From: 43-108 sp001915545
GTDB taxonomy: Bacteria; Bacteroidota; Bacteroidia; Bacteroidales; Bacteroidaceae
Assembly (NCBI GenBank): GCA_902491215.1
Contig: CABUGV010000009.1
Location: 40,618 to 104,617 of the forward strand
Reading direction: 5' to 3'
DNA: 64,000 nt
Below the pieces are notes generated by a model. The model did no database searches. It was not told the origin of the DNA and saw nothing but the letters and a program-made list of their open reading frames with translations. How positions within the stretch are numbered: position 1 is the stretch's first letter; each line of letters starts with the position of its first letter. Positions 36,121 to 44,841 of the stretch are shown piece after piece. Both the position numbers and the translations under genes were made by a program.

Positions 36121-36752
36121 TGCTTGTATTGGATAAAGAGATTGACGGCATCAGAGTTGCTGTATGGAAGTCGGAAGAAGACTTCGAAACGCTTAGGCAA
36201 TCCATACCGGAAGGCGATGCACTGGCAACTGAGGCAATCAGACTATTCAAATCAGAAAAACGTCGCAAAGAATGGTTGACAGCCAGAGTTTTACTGAGAA
36301 CCATTCTGAATCGGCCGTTCACAATAAAGTATAAAGCATCAGGAGCACCGTACTTTGAGGATTTGCCTCTGTATCTCAGCATCTCACATACAAAGAGATA
36401 TGTTGCTGTTGCACTGTCTTCATCAAGCATGGTTGGAGTGGACGTGGAGCAAGTAACTCCCAATATCTGCAAGCTCAAGAGCCGGATATGCGGACAGAGT
36501 GAAACAGCAGAAAACGAGCTGGAAATAACACTTCACTGGTCAGCTAAAGAAACAGCATTCAAAATCATTGATACTGAAGGTGTTGATTTTACCAGAAATC
36601 TTACAATCAACCCATTCTGTGTATGCAAGAACGGTGCAGGAACAATGACGCTGCACGAAACAGCAACAAGGAAAAAGAATGTCATAGAAATCCACTACAT
36701 AATATTGGATGACACAGTTCTGACATTTGCAAAAGCTCAAGACATGCCATAG
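36120..36752 (+). CDS. 4'-phosphopantetheinyl transferase superfamily protein
   Basis: 210 aa. It transfers phosphopantetheine from CoA to carrier proteins. The three usual motifs are seen: LYLSISHTKRYVAVALS, the Mg-binding GVDVEQV, and HWSAKETAFKI (W-x-x-KE). In size and motif order it is of the Sfp/AcpS-like standalone type found in Bacteroidetes; the carrier protein (fatty acid or secondary metabolism) is not indicated by neighbours. Translationally coupled to ssb through the TAATG overlap. Confidence 0.85.
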   Translation: MLVLDKEIDGIRVAVWKSEEDFETLRQSIPEGDALATEAIRLFKSEKRRKEWLTARVLLRTILNRPFTIKYKASGAPYFEDLPLYLSISHTKRYVAVALSSSSMVGVDVEQVTPNICKLKSRICGQSETAENELEITLHWSAKETAFKIIDTEGVDFTRNLTINPFCVCKNGAGTMTLHETATRKKNVIEIHYIILDDTVLTFAKAQDMP

Positions 36753-36823
36753 CATTTATGTGAGGCAGCGAATTCAAGTAAACGAGACCTTAAACTAAGC
36801 ATAACAATTCAACTGAAAATCAA

Positions 36824-37582
36824 ATGGTTAACGACACTATATTCATAGCAGGTCCATGCGTCATAGAAAATATGGACGTACTCGAAACAGTTGCATCAGA
36901 ACTGGTGCGCCTGCAAAAGAAATACGACATAGAGATTTACTTTAAATCATCTTTCGACAAAGCCAACAGAACATCTATAAGTTCTTTCCGAGGCCCCGGC
37001 ATGGAAAAAGGTTTGCAGATGCTTTCGGATATCAAATCGAAATTCGGTCTGAAGCTTCTTACAGACATACATGAATCATATCAGGCTGAACCTGCAGGAA
37101 GCGTTGTAGACGTACTCCAGATACCGGCGTTCCTATGCCGTCAGACAGACCTTCTGGTTGGTGCCGCGCGTACAGGAAAAACTGTAAACATCAAAAAGGC
37201 ACAGTTCCTTTCGGGTGAAGACATGAAATATCCTGTAGAAAAGGTGCGTGAATGCGGAAACGATAACGTATGGCTCACAGAACGTGGAAACATGTACGGT
37301 TATAATAATCTGGTTGTAGATTTCCGTAACATACCTGTTATGAAAACCATTACACCACGCGTCATCATGGACTGTACCCATTCTGTACAGCGCCCAGGTG
37401 GAGCAGGAGGTAAGACAGGCGGCAATCGTGAATACGTACCGGCAATGGCACTTGCATCGAAAGCCTTTGGCGCCAATGGATATTTCTTCGAGGTACATCC
37501 GGATCCGGACAATGCTCTGAGCGATGGTCCAAACATGCTTAAGCTTTCCGATTTGGATAATGTAATAGGTTCTCTGCTCTAA
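36824..37582 (+). CDS. kdsA: 3-deoxy-8-phosphooctulonate synthase (Kdo-8-P synthase)
   Basis: 252 aa. It condenses arabinose-5-phosphate with PEP for Kdo of the LPS inner core. Motifs: FKSSFDKANRTS, LLTDIHESYQAEP, QIPAFLCRQTDLL, ERGNMYGYNNLVVDFR, DCTHSVQRPGG. Residue 12 is Cys in IAGPCVIEN, the position where metal-dependent (Aquifex-type) enzymes have the metal ligand and E. coli has Asn, so this is probably the metal-dependent class. Followed by the gene that makes its substrate. Confidence 0.93.
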   Translation: MVNDTIFIAGPCVIENMDVLETVASELVRLQKKYDIEIYFKSSFDKANRTSISSFRGPGMEKGLQMLSDIKSKFGLKLLTDIHESYQAEPAGSVVDVLQIPAFLCRQTDLLVGAARTGKTVNIKKAQFLSGEDMKYPVEKVRECGNDNVWLTERGNMYGYNNLVVDFRNIPVMKTITPRVIMDCTHSVQRPGGAGGKTGGNREYVPAMALASKAFGANGYFFEVHPDPDNALSDGPNMLKLSDLDNVIGSLL

Positions 37583-37687
37583 TGTAGAAGTATATCAGCC
37601 CCAACCATAAGGGGAAAAGGAAAAATAAATCATCATATGCCATCAGAACTGCTAGAATGGCACAAAAGAGATTATTCGTAAACAGTC

Positions 37688-38644
37688 ATGGAAAATGTTA
37701 GAGAATACGCCGTAAAATGCATCAAAGACGAAGCACAGGCATTGCTTGACCTCATACCGCAATTGGATGAGGAATTCGACAAGGCTGTCGATATGATATT
37801 CCACTGCAAAGGACATCTTATTGTTACAGGTGTCGGAAAGTCAGGACATGTTGGAGCAAAGATAGCCGCTACACTGGCCAGTACAGGAACTCCGTCGTTC
37901 TTCATCAATCCGCTTGATGCGATGCACGGAGACTTGGGCATGATTACGGAGGAAGATATTTTCCTTATGATATCCAATTCGGGAAATACAGATGAACTGC
38001 TGCGCCTCGTAGCATCACTGCAATATCTGAAAGTTCCCATCATCAGCATGACCGGAAATCCAAACTCCCTCATTGCGCGAAACTCTGATATACATATACC
38101 GGTGCAGATAAAGCGTGAAGCATGTCCGCTCAACCTTGCACCTACATCTTCAACAACAGCGGCTCTCGCAATGGGCGATGCTATTGCCTGTGCACTGATG
38201 GAAGTAAGGCATTTCAAAGCCAACGACTTCGCAAAATTCCATCCAGGTGGCAGTCTTGGCAGAAAACTCGTTACGCGAGTACGTGACGTCATGTATACTG
38301 ATAATTTTCCTATACTGCCTATGGATATGAAGCTGAGCGAAGCACTGATTCATATTAGCAACGGAAAATTAGGACTTGGAGTTGTTATTGAAGACGAAAA
38401 GATAAAAGGTATAATAACCGACGGAGACATCAGACGAGCTGTTGAAGGAGCGCAGTCGAACTTCTTCAATCTAAGCGTAAAGGACATCATGACTGTCAAT
38501 CCGAAAACAATCGGACCAGACGCAAAACTTACTCAGATACAGGCCATGTTCCGAAAACACAAGATACATTCTCTTCTTGTAGTAGATGCAGACAAGCATC
38601 TAATAGGAATTGTAGACTATTTTGCCATTATGGGTGATGCATAA
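37688..38644 (+). CDS. kdsD: Arabinose-5-phosphate isomerase (KpsF/GutQ/KdsD family)
   Basis: 318 aa. It converts ribulose-5-phosphate to arabinose-5-phosphate, the substrate of KdsA. N-terminal SIS domain (GVGKSGHVGAKIAATLASTGTPS, ISNSGNTDELLRLV) and two C-terminal CBS domains (VRDVMYTDNFPILPMD..., VKDIMTVNPKTIGPDA...). Its position 105 bp after kdsA supports a joint Kdo role rather than a sugar-alcohol one. Confidence 0.92.
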   Translation: MENVREYAVKCIKDEAQALLDLIPQLDEEFDKAVDMIFHCKGHLIVTGVGKSGHVGAKIAATLASTGTPSFFINPLDAMHGDLGMITEEDIFLMISNSGNTDELLRLVASLQYLKVPIISMTGNPNSLIARNSDIHIPVQIKREACPLNLAPTSSTTAALAMGDAIACALMEVRHFKANDFAKFHPGGSLGRKLVTRVRDVMYTDNFPILPMDMKLSEALIHISNGKLGLGVVIEDEKIKGIITDGDIRRAVEGAQSNFFNLSVKDIMTVNPKTIGPDAKLTQIQAMFRKHKIHSLLVVDADKHLIGIVDYFAIMGDA

Positions 38645-38747
38645 CAACAGCATCATTAGATAGGCGTAACGTTCTCACACGTATTAACAAATCAATATAC
38701 ATTCCATTACAATAGGCAGAAATCAGCTTAAAAGTTGTAATAAAACA

Positions 38748-40088
38748 ATGGAAATATATACAATCGTAATAATTGCAATCCTTGCTGTCATAATAATAAG
38801 ACTCTGGAAAAACGGCAATTCATGGAAGAATAAATTTGAGGAACTTTCTGTTACCAACAACAATGAACAGACAGCACTCAAGGAAAAAATTGCCGCATTA
38901 CAGGCAAAACTTGAAGCAAGCGAAAATTCTTGTGCAAAGATAGTAGAACAACTCAACAGGCAGCACGAAGAAAACCGTAAGGCTTCGGAATTGCAATATG
39001 AACGCAACATTGCTGAAATGGAGAAACAGTGGGAACTGAAGCTTCAGACACTCAGGCAAGAATTTGAAAACCTTTCTGAACGTCACCTCAAGGAACAGCA
39101 GGAAAAATTAAAAGCTTCGAATCGTGAAAACGTCGAAATGCTTTTGGCTCCTCTGAAAGAAACAATACACGGATTCAGCGAAGAATTCAAACACAACAAG
39201 GAGCAACAAGTCGCAAACAAGGCCAGCATAGAAACCATCATAAAGAGCCTCATGGAACGTACGGAGCTGATTGGCAAAAATGCGGCTGAGCTCACACGTG
39301 CTCTCAAGGCTGATCCTAAGAAACAAGGCAATTGGGGCGAAGCAGTCCTAAAGAACATTCTGGAATCATCTGGAATGGAAGAAGGAAGAGAATTTACGAC
39401 TCAACAGCAGGAAACAGACGAAAAAGGCAGACGCCTAATACCGGATGTTGTCGTTCACCTGCCTGAAGGCAGAAACGTCATTATAGACTCAAAAGTGTCG
39501 CTTACCGCATACACAAACTATATGACGACAGACGAACCTTCTGAGCGTGAACGCCTACTCAAGGAACATCTCAATTCGGTAAGGAAACATGTAAAAGAAC
39601 TGGCATCAAAAGACTATCAGAAGGTCGTGCGCAACTCTGCAGGATACGTCTTGATGTTCATTCCGAACGAAGGAAGTTATATCCTGGCAATGGAAAATGA
39701 TGCACGTCTGGCAACAGATGCATATCGCGAACATATCATCATACTTAATCCAACAAATCTGATGATGGCTCTCCAACTGGTGTACCATCTATGGCAAAGT
39801 GAACGCCAGTCGAAGAACGTGGAGAGTATTTACAATTCTGCATCAAAACTGTATGATAAGTTTGTAGGATTCTCCGAAAACTTCATGAAGATAGGTACAT
39901 CTATAGACGCGTTACAGAAACTTTATGCAACTGCTGGCGGGCAACTCACAACTGGTAGAGGCAACATTGTCCGTCAACTCGAACAGTGGAAGAAAAAAGG
40001 CATGACATCTGCAAAAAATATTCCGCATCAGCTGCTTCAGGATGATGTGCCGAACGACGAAATGCCTGATGCTGAAACTACTGACTAA
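38748..40088 (+). CDS. rmuC: DNA recombination protein RmuC
   Basis: 446 aa. One N-terminal membrane segment (TIVIIAILAVIIIRLW), then a long coiled coil (residues ~30-150, many Lys/Glu/Gln), then the RmuC nuclease-like domain (GNWGEAVLKNILESSGMEEGREF, PDVVVHLPEGRNVIIDSKVSLTAY, MFIPNEGSYILAME). The family limits inversions between short repeats in E. coli; the biochemical mechanism is not settled. Confidence 0.92.
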   Translation: MEIYTIVIIAILAVIIIRLWKNGNSWKNKFEELSVTNNNEQTALKEKIAALQAKLEASENSCAKIVEQLNRQHEENRKASELQYERNIAEMEKQWELKLQTLRQEFENLSERHLKEQQEKLKASNRENVEMLLAPLKETIHGFSEEFKHNKEQQVANKASIETIIKSLMERTELIGKNAAELTRALKADPKKQGNWGEAVLKNILESSGMEEGREFTTQQQETDEKGRRLIPDVVVHLPEGRNVIIDSKVSLTAYTNYMTTDEPSERERLLKEHLNSVRKHVKELASKDYQKVVRNSAGYVLMFIPNEGSYILAMENDARLATDAYREHIIILNPTNLMMALQLVYHLWQSERQSKNVESIYNSASKLYDKFVGFSENFMKIGTSIDALQKLYATAGGQLTTGRGNIVRQLEQWKKKGMTSAKNIPHQLLQDDVPNDEMPDAETTD

Positions 40089-40183
40089 CGCGCTGTCTTT
40101 TGGCTATGCTCACAGCCAGTCAGTATGTACAGAGAAATATAATAAGTCACAGTCTGACCAATATATATTAAATCCAACTTGAT

Positions 40184-42217
40184 ATGGATAACATGAATCC
40201 AGACATATCCGATATAAAGAAGCGCATAGATGCGCTAAGCAAAGAGCTTCATCAGCACAACTACAACTATTATGTTCTCAACAGTCCTACCATCAGCGAC
40301 TATGAATTCGACATGAAGCTCAAGGAACTCCAGAGCCTCGAAGATGCATATCCGGAGTTTCGTTCACCAAATTCTCCAACACAACGCGTTGGAAGCGATA
40401 TAAATCAGGAGTTTCGCCAGGTAGCACATCGTTATCCGATGCTATCACTGGCAAATACATACAATAAAGAAGAAGTTCGCGATTTCTATGAACGTGTAAG
40501 CACCGGACTTGACGGAGAAAATTTTGAAATATGTGCGGAACTCAAGTTCGATGGACTCAGCATATCACTCACGTACATCGATGGCGAACTTACACAAGCT
40601 GTCACACGAGGTGACGGTAATGTGGGTGACGACGTAACAGCAAACATACGTACCATAAGGAGCATACCGTTGAAACTGCGTGAAGGCGCAGGTTACCCGC
40701 ACGAATTTGAAATACGTGGCGAAGTACTTATGCCTTGGACATCATTCGAAGCATTGAACGCAGAACGCGAGGCAAGAGAAGAACCGCTATTTGCAAACCC
40801 GCGTAATGCCGCGTCAGGAACACTCAAATCACAGAAATCAGAATTGGTTGCATCGCGCAAGCTCGATGCTTACCTATATTATCTTCTAGGTGACCAAGTT
40901 CCAACCGACGGAACTCATTACGGCAATATGCAACTTTGCCGTGAATGGGGTTTCAAGGTGTCGGACAACATGCGCCTTTGCAAAACACTGGATGACATAT
41001 ATGAATTCATAGATTACTGGGACACAGAAAGAAAAAATCTGCCGGTAGCAACAGACGGCATCGTCCTTAAGGTCAATTCACTGCGCCAGCAGACTCATCT
41101 TGGATATACGGCAAAAAGTCCACGGTGGGCAATAGCATACAAATTCAAAGCAGAACGTGCTTGCACTCGCCTGGACAGTGTAACTTATCAAGTAGGACGT
41201 ACGGGAGCAATAACTCCTGTAGCAAACATGCAACCGGTGCAGCTTGCAGGTACAACCGTGAGACGTGCTTCACTCCACAATGCAGACATAATAGCCGAAC
41301 TTGACCTCCATATTGGCGACATGGTATATGTAGAAAAAGGCGGTGAAATAATACCTAAGGTTGTAGGAGTTGACAAATCGCAACGTCCAGAAGGGGCAGA
41401 GAAAGTGCAATTCATAACTCACTGCCCTGAATGCGGAGCAGAGCTCATACGCTACGAGGGCGAAGCAGCCCACTACTGTCCGAATGACACATCGTGCGCG
41501 CCTCAGATAAAAGGGCGCATAGAGCACTTTATAAGCAGAAAGGCGATGAACATTGACAGTTTGGGACCTGAAACCGTGGACGACTACTACAGCCGTGGAC
41601 TCATACACGACTGTGCCGACCTTTACCGCCTACGCGTGGAAGACATAAACGGACAGGACGGTACACGCGAAAAATCTGCACGTAAGATAATCGACGGTAT
41701 ACAAAGTTCACTCAATGTACCTTTCGAACGTGTCGTTTTTGCAATAGGCATACGCTTTGTAGGAGAAACTACAGCAAAACTCATTGCACGTCGTTTTCGC
41801 TCAATGGAGGCGCTGAGTACAGCAACACTTGCAGAGCTGACCGACACGGAAGGCATTGGACCAGCAATAGCAGGAAGTATAGTACGATTCTTCAAAGACG
41901 AGAAAAACCTCGACATAATACATCGTCTTGCTGAAGCCGGAGTGAAAATGGAAACAGGCGAGGAGGCTCAGCCACAGTCTGACAAGCTTACAGGAAAGAC
42001 CATCGTCATAAGCGGAGTATTTACCCGCCATTCACGCGATGAATACAAAGCACTTATTGAACGCCACGGAGGAAAAAACTCAGGAAGCATCTCATCAAAG
42101 ACCAGCTTTATACTTGCAGGCGACAATATGGGTCCTGCAAAGCTTGAAAAGGCCAATAAGCTAGGTGTTGAAATAATAAATGAAGAAGACTTCCTGCAAA
42201 TAATAGGCGAAAAATAA
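40184..42217 (+). CDS. ligA: NAD-dependent DNA ligase
   Basis: 677 aa, full length. Adenylation domain with the KFDG active-site motif (AELKFDGLSIS) and TRGDGNVGDDVT; OB fold (VGRTGAITPVANMQPV); a four-Cys zinc finger (CPECGAELI, YCPNDTSC); helix-hairpin-helix repeats (VGETTAKLIARRF, LTDTEGIGPAIAGS); and a BRCT domain at the C-terminus (GKTIVISGVFTRHSRDEYKALIERHGG). Seals nicks in replication and repair. Essential housekeeping gene. Confidence 0.96.
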   Translation: MDNMNPDISDIKKRIDALSKELHQHNYNYYVLNSPTISDYEFDMKLKELQSLEDAYPEFRSPNSPTQRVGSDINQEFRQVAHRYPMLSLANTYNKEEVRDFYERVSTGLDGENFEICAELKFDGLSISLTYIDGELTQAVTRGDGNVGDDVTANIRTIRSIPLKLREGAGYPHEFEIRGEVLMPWTSFEALNAEREAREEPLFANPRNAASGTLKSQKSELVASRKLDAYLYYLLGDQVPTDGTHYGNMQLCREWGFKVSDNMRLCKTLDDIYEFIDYWDTERKNLPVATDGIVLKVNSLRQQTHLGYTAKSPRWAIAYKFKAERACTRLDSVTYQVGRTGAITPVANMQPVQLAGTTVRRASLHNADIIAELDLHIGDMVYVEKGGEIIPKVVGVDKSQRPEGAEKVQFITHCPECGAELIRYEGEAAHYCPNDTSCAPQIKGRIEHFISRKAMNIDSLGPETVDDYYSRGLIHDCADLYRLRVEDINGQDGTREKSARKIIDGIQSSLNVPFERVVFAIGIRFVGETTAKLIARRFRSMEALSTATLAELTDTEGIGPAIAGSIVRFFKDEKNLDIIHRLAEAGVKMETGEEAQPQSDKLTGKTIVISGVFTRHSRDEYKALIERHGGKNSGSISSKTSFILAGDNMGPAKLEKANKLGVEIINEEDFLQIIGEK

Positions 42218-42293
42218 AGACAGAAAACAATAAATCATTATTTTTGCATTTCAGATAGATTGAATAACTAAAAAAAATACAACATATAGATAT

Positions 42294-43187
42294 ATGGCAC
42301 GAAACAAGTTCAAGGGGCTCGGAATAGCACTCGTGACCCCCTTCACACATGAAGGCGAGGTCGACTATACAGCCCTACGCCGACTTCTGGATTACCAACT
42401 TTCAAATGGAGCAGATTTTCTCTGCATACTTGCAACAACAGGTGAAACACCATGCTTGTCTAAAGAGGAGAAACAAAATATAAAAGACCTCGTAGTTGAG
42501 AAGGTTGCAGGAAGAATACCTATACTCATAGGATGTGGCGGCAACAACACCGCTGCTATAATAGATTCGCTGAAACATGATGACTTCACTGGAGTCGACG
42601 GCATTCTCAGTGTTTGTCCATACTACAACAAACCTTCACAGGAGGGCCTGTACCAGCATTTCAAAGCTATAGCTGGGGCTACAAATCTGCCGGTTGTTCT
42701 TTATAACGTACCAGGAAGAGTAGGGGTCAACATGGAGGCAGAAACTACACTTCGCCTTGCTCGTGATTGTGAAAATATTGTAGCCATAAAGGAGGCGAGC
42801 GGAAACTTTACACAGATTGATGACATCATAAAGAACAAACCTGATACATTCGACGTGATAAGCGGAGACGACGGTATCACATTCCCACTCATTAATCTCG
42901 GTGCAGTAGGTGTAATCAGTGTTATCGGCAATGCGCTTCCTCTAGAGTTCGGACGCATGGTACGTCTTGCACTCAACGGAGAAAACGAAAGTGCACGCAC
43001 CATACACCATAAGTTCACAGAACTATTCAAACTGCTGTTTGTTGACGGCAACCCTGCAGGAGTCAAGGCAATGCTCCATAGTATGGGACTTATAGAGAAT
43101 GAGCTCCGTCTGCCTCTCGTACCTACGCGCATCACAACACTTGAAAAAATAAGATCAATAGTTCAGGAACTTAACATACGTTGCTGA
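42294..43187 (+). CDS. dapA: 4-hydroxy-tetrahydrodipicolinate synthase
   Basis: 297 aa. It condenses pyruvate and aspartate semialdehyde in lysine and diaminopimelate synthesis. The TIM barrel carries TTGETPCLSKEE, PVVLYNVPGRVGVN (catalytic Tyr) and IVAIKEASGNF (Schiff-base Lys), and the GDDGITFPL loop. Closed by a good terminator at 43209-43250. Confidence 0.94.
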   Translation: MARNKFKGLGIALVTPFTHEGEVDYTALRRLLDYQLSNGADFLCILATTGETPCLSKEEKQNIKDLVVEKVAGRIPILIGCGGNNTAAIIDSLKHDDFTGVDGILSVCPYYNKPSQEGLYQHFKAIAGATNLPVVLYNVPGRVGVNMEAETTLRLARDCENIVAIKEASGNFTQIDDIIKNKPDTFDVISGDDGITFPLINLGAVGVISVIGNALPLEFGRMVRLALNGENESARTIHHKFTELFKLLFVDGNPAGVKAMLHSMGLIENELRLPLVPTRITTLEKIRSIVQELNIRC

Positions 43188-43208
43188 AAACAATAATATA
43201 AAAGTATA

Positions 43209-43250
43209 TATGCCGACTGTCCAGAAGGATTCAGTTGGCATATTTTTTAT
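43209..43250 (+). terminator. Terminator of dapA
   Basis: TATGCCGACTG (43209-43219) pairs with CAGTTGGCATA (43232-43242, one G-T), then TTTTTTAT. Confidence 0.82.
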
Positions 43251-43293
43251 GTGGATATTTGTATGCCTGTATAAATATTGGGGACTCCATTTC

Positions 43294-43324
43294 TTGCATG
43301 TTAAAATAACTAAATATAACTTTG
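43294..43324 (+). promoter_or_regulatory. Promoter of the decayed porin gene
   Basis: TTG at 43294-43296 and TAACTTTG at 43317-43324, a good -33/-7 pair. The predicted start near 43331 rules out ATG 43332 and favours 43353. Confidence 0.5.
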
Positions 43325-43352
43325 CGACAGGATGCAATTGAAACATGCGATT

Positions 43353-44013
43353 ATGAAATATTTTTCATTTATTCTCCTCTGCCTGTTTTCTTATAATACA
43401 TTGTCTGCAGAAGAACTTGATTCGACAGAGTACAAAAGGACTATAGAAGGAAGCATCAGTTTTGGTGTCAACGTAAATAAGTTTAGCGTCGGCCACAGTT
43501 CTGCAGGCGAAAAGAACAGGACCGGTATAAATCTAAGATTTGAGCTAAATATTCCTCTAAATAATAAAGTAGGCATAACAACAGGTGTCGGAATTGAACA
43601 CAAGGGAAGTATTGACGATGAATACGACGGTGAAAGACGTGACTTAGTCTACATACAAATTCCTGCATTGGCATAATACAGATTTTTCCCAGAAAAAAAA
43701 ATTTAATGTTGATTTGGCATTTGGACCTTATGTAGCTTTCGGCATTGAAGGAAATCCTTTTGATTTCATTGGGGACACGTTTGTTAATGATGACTATTCG
43801 TGGGTATATGATGGCGATTCTGCCCCTTTGTATTTTGCAGACTTCATTAAAAAATTTGATTCCGGACTTATAGTAAGTGTCGGCGTGAGTTACAAGAGAC
43901 TAAAACTTAATTTCAGATATGAATATGGTCTTGTGAATATATCGAAGATTAAAGACATTGATATCAGAAACCGGGGATGGTCAATAAACATCGGATACAC
44001 TATACCATTCTGA
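43353..44013 (+). pseudogene. Porin-family outer-membrane beta-barrel, decayed
   Basis: Signal peptide from ATG 43353 (MKYFSFILLCLFSYNTLSAEE) and an OMP_b-brl domain, interrupted twice. TAA at 43674-43676 stands where AAA would give IPALAKYRFFPEKK. Then a run of nine A (43693-43701) is one too long; with eight, the frame reads KFNVDLAFGPYVAFGIEG and stays open to 44013, ending in an aromatic residue (YTIPF) as barrels do. It is related to the intact gene on the other strand at 44115 (both have YIQIP and a NxGP/AFGP turn). Two separate lesions make true decay more likely than a single sequencing error. Confidence 0.75.
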
Positions 44014-44041
44014 TTAAGCGTTATCGACATTGAAAATAAAA

Positions 44042-44090
44042 AGCGGTTCAGAAGTACTTTTATTGTACTGTCAGAACCGCTGTATTTTTA
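44042..44090. terminator. Bidirectional terminator between the two porin genes
   Basis: AGCGGTTC (44042-44049) with GAACCGCT (44074-44081), and inner AGTAC/GTACT (44053-44057 with 44065-44069). A-rich on the left, GTATTTTTA on the right. Confidence 0.78.
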
Positions 44091-44114
44091 TCTACTACAA
44101 CTGAATTTTATACT

Positions 44115-44822
44115 TCAGCGTTTGGTCTTAGTTATATCGAACAGATATGTAAGCTTTGCATATATTGTCTGATTTGCTGAACGCGAAAATTTTCCTCGCT
44201 TACTGTTGTCGAAAACATCACCTAAACCATAATAATATCTACCTTCCAACATGAAATGGCCAACGGACGTGGAAAGCTCCAAACCTAGTCCAGCAGCAAT
44301 TCCGTAGTCGAAAGCATTATCGAGTTCCATTCCATACTGGTAATTTACGCCATTTGGTCTATTGTCGGGATTCCATTCTCCTCCACCTTTTGTTTCCTTT
44401 CCACCAAGATATACTCCTATTTGAGGTCCGGCATTGAGGAAGAACTTCACACCACGTTCTTCGCGTCCCCAACCCATCTGCATGAAAAGAGGTATCTGTA
44501 TATAACTCAAATCTCGAACATAAGTGTTTCCCGTCCCATCCTCTATGAGCTCTTTCCATCCGAGTTGGGCATAGTTTACTTCAACTTGCACGGCACAAAT
44601 GCTCGAAAAATATTTCTCGCAGACGTACCGCATCGTTACTCCAAAGGTTGGATTGATCTTATAGCTCTGTTTTATCTTAGGGGAGAAATCCATTCGCGTT
44701 ATTGTGGCACCTCCACTGACTCCTAGCGAAAAGTCGTTGCGTTTGTCGCCTACCTGTGCATGCAAACACAAAGGTATGGACAACATAGAGGTTAAAGCAA
44801 GGATTTTTATCTTGTGCATCAT
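44115..44822 (-). CDS. Porin-family outer-membrane beta-barrel protein
   Basis: 235 aa with a signal peptide (KIKILALTSMLSIPLCLHAQ). OMP_b-brl (PF13568-like) features: GVSGGATITRMDFSP, YIQIPLFMQMGWG, FFLNAGPQIGVYLGG, and amphipathic strands up to LTYLFDI. Probably an 8- to 10-strand barrel; ligand or role unknown. It lies 19 bp after the LysM/PBP1 gene, on the same strand, so they share a transcript. ATG 44819 is an equal alternative start. Confidence 0.82.
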   Translation of the reverse strand: MMHKIKILALTSMLSIPLCLHAQVGDKRNDFSLGVSGGATITRMDFSPKIKQSYKINPTFGVTMRYVCEKYFSSICAVQVEVNYAQLGWKELIEDGTGNTYVRDLSYIQIPLFMQMGWGREERGVKFFLNAGPQIGVYLGGKETKGGGEWNPDNRPNGVNYQYGMELDNAFDYGIAAGLGLELSTSVGHFMLEGRYYYGLGDVFDNSKRGKFSRSANQTIYAKLTYLFDITKTKR

Positions 44823-44841
44823 TGCTGATTATATTCTATTT

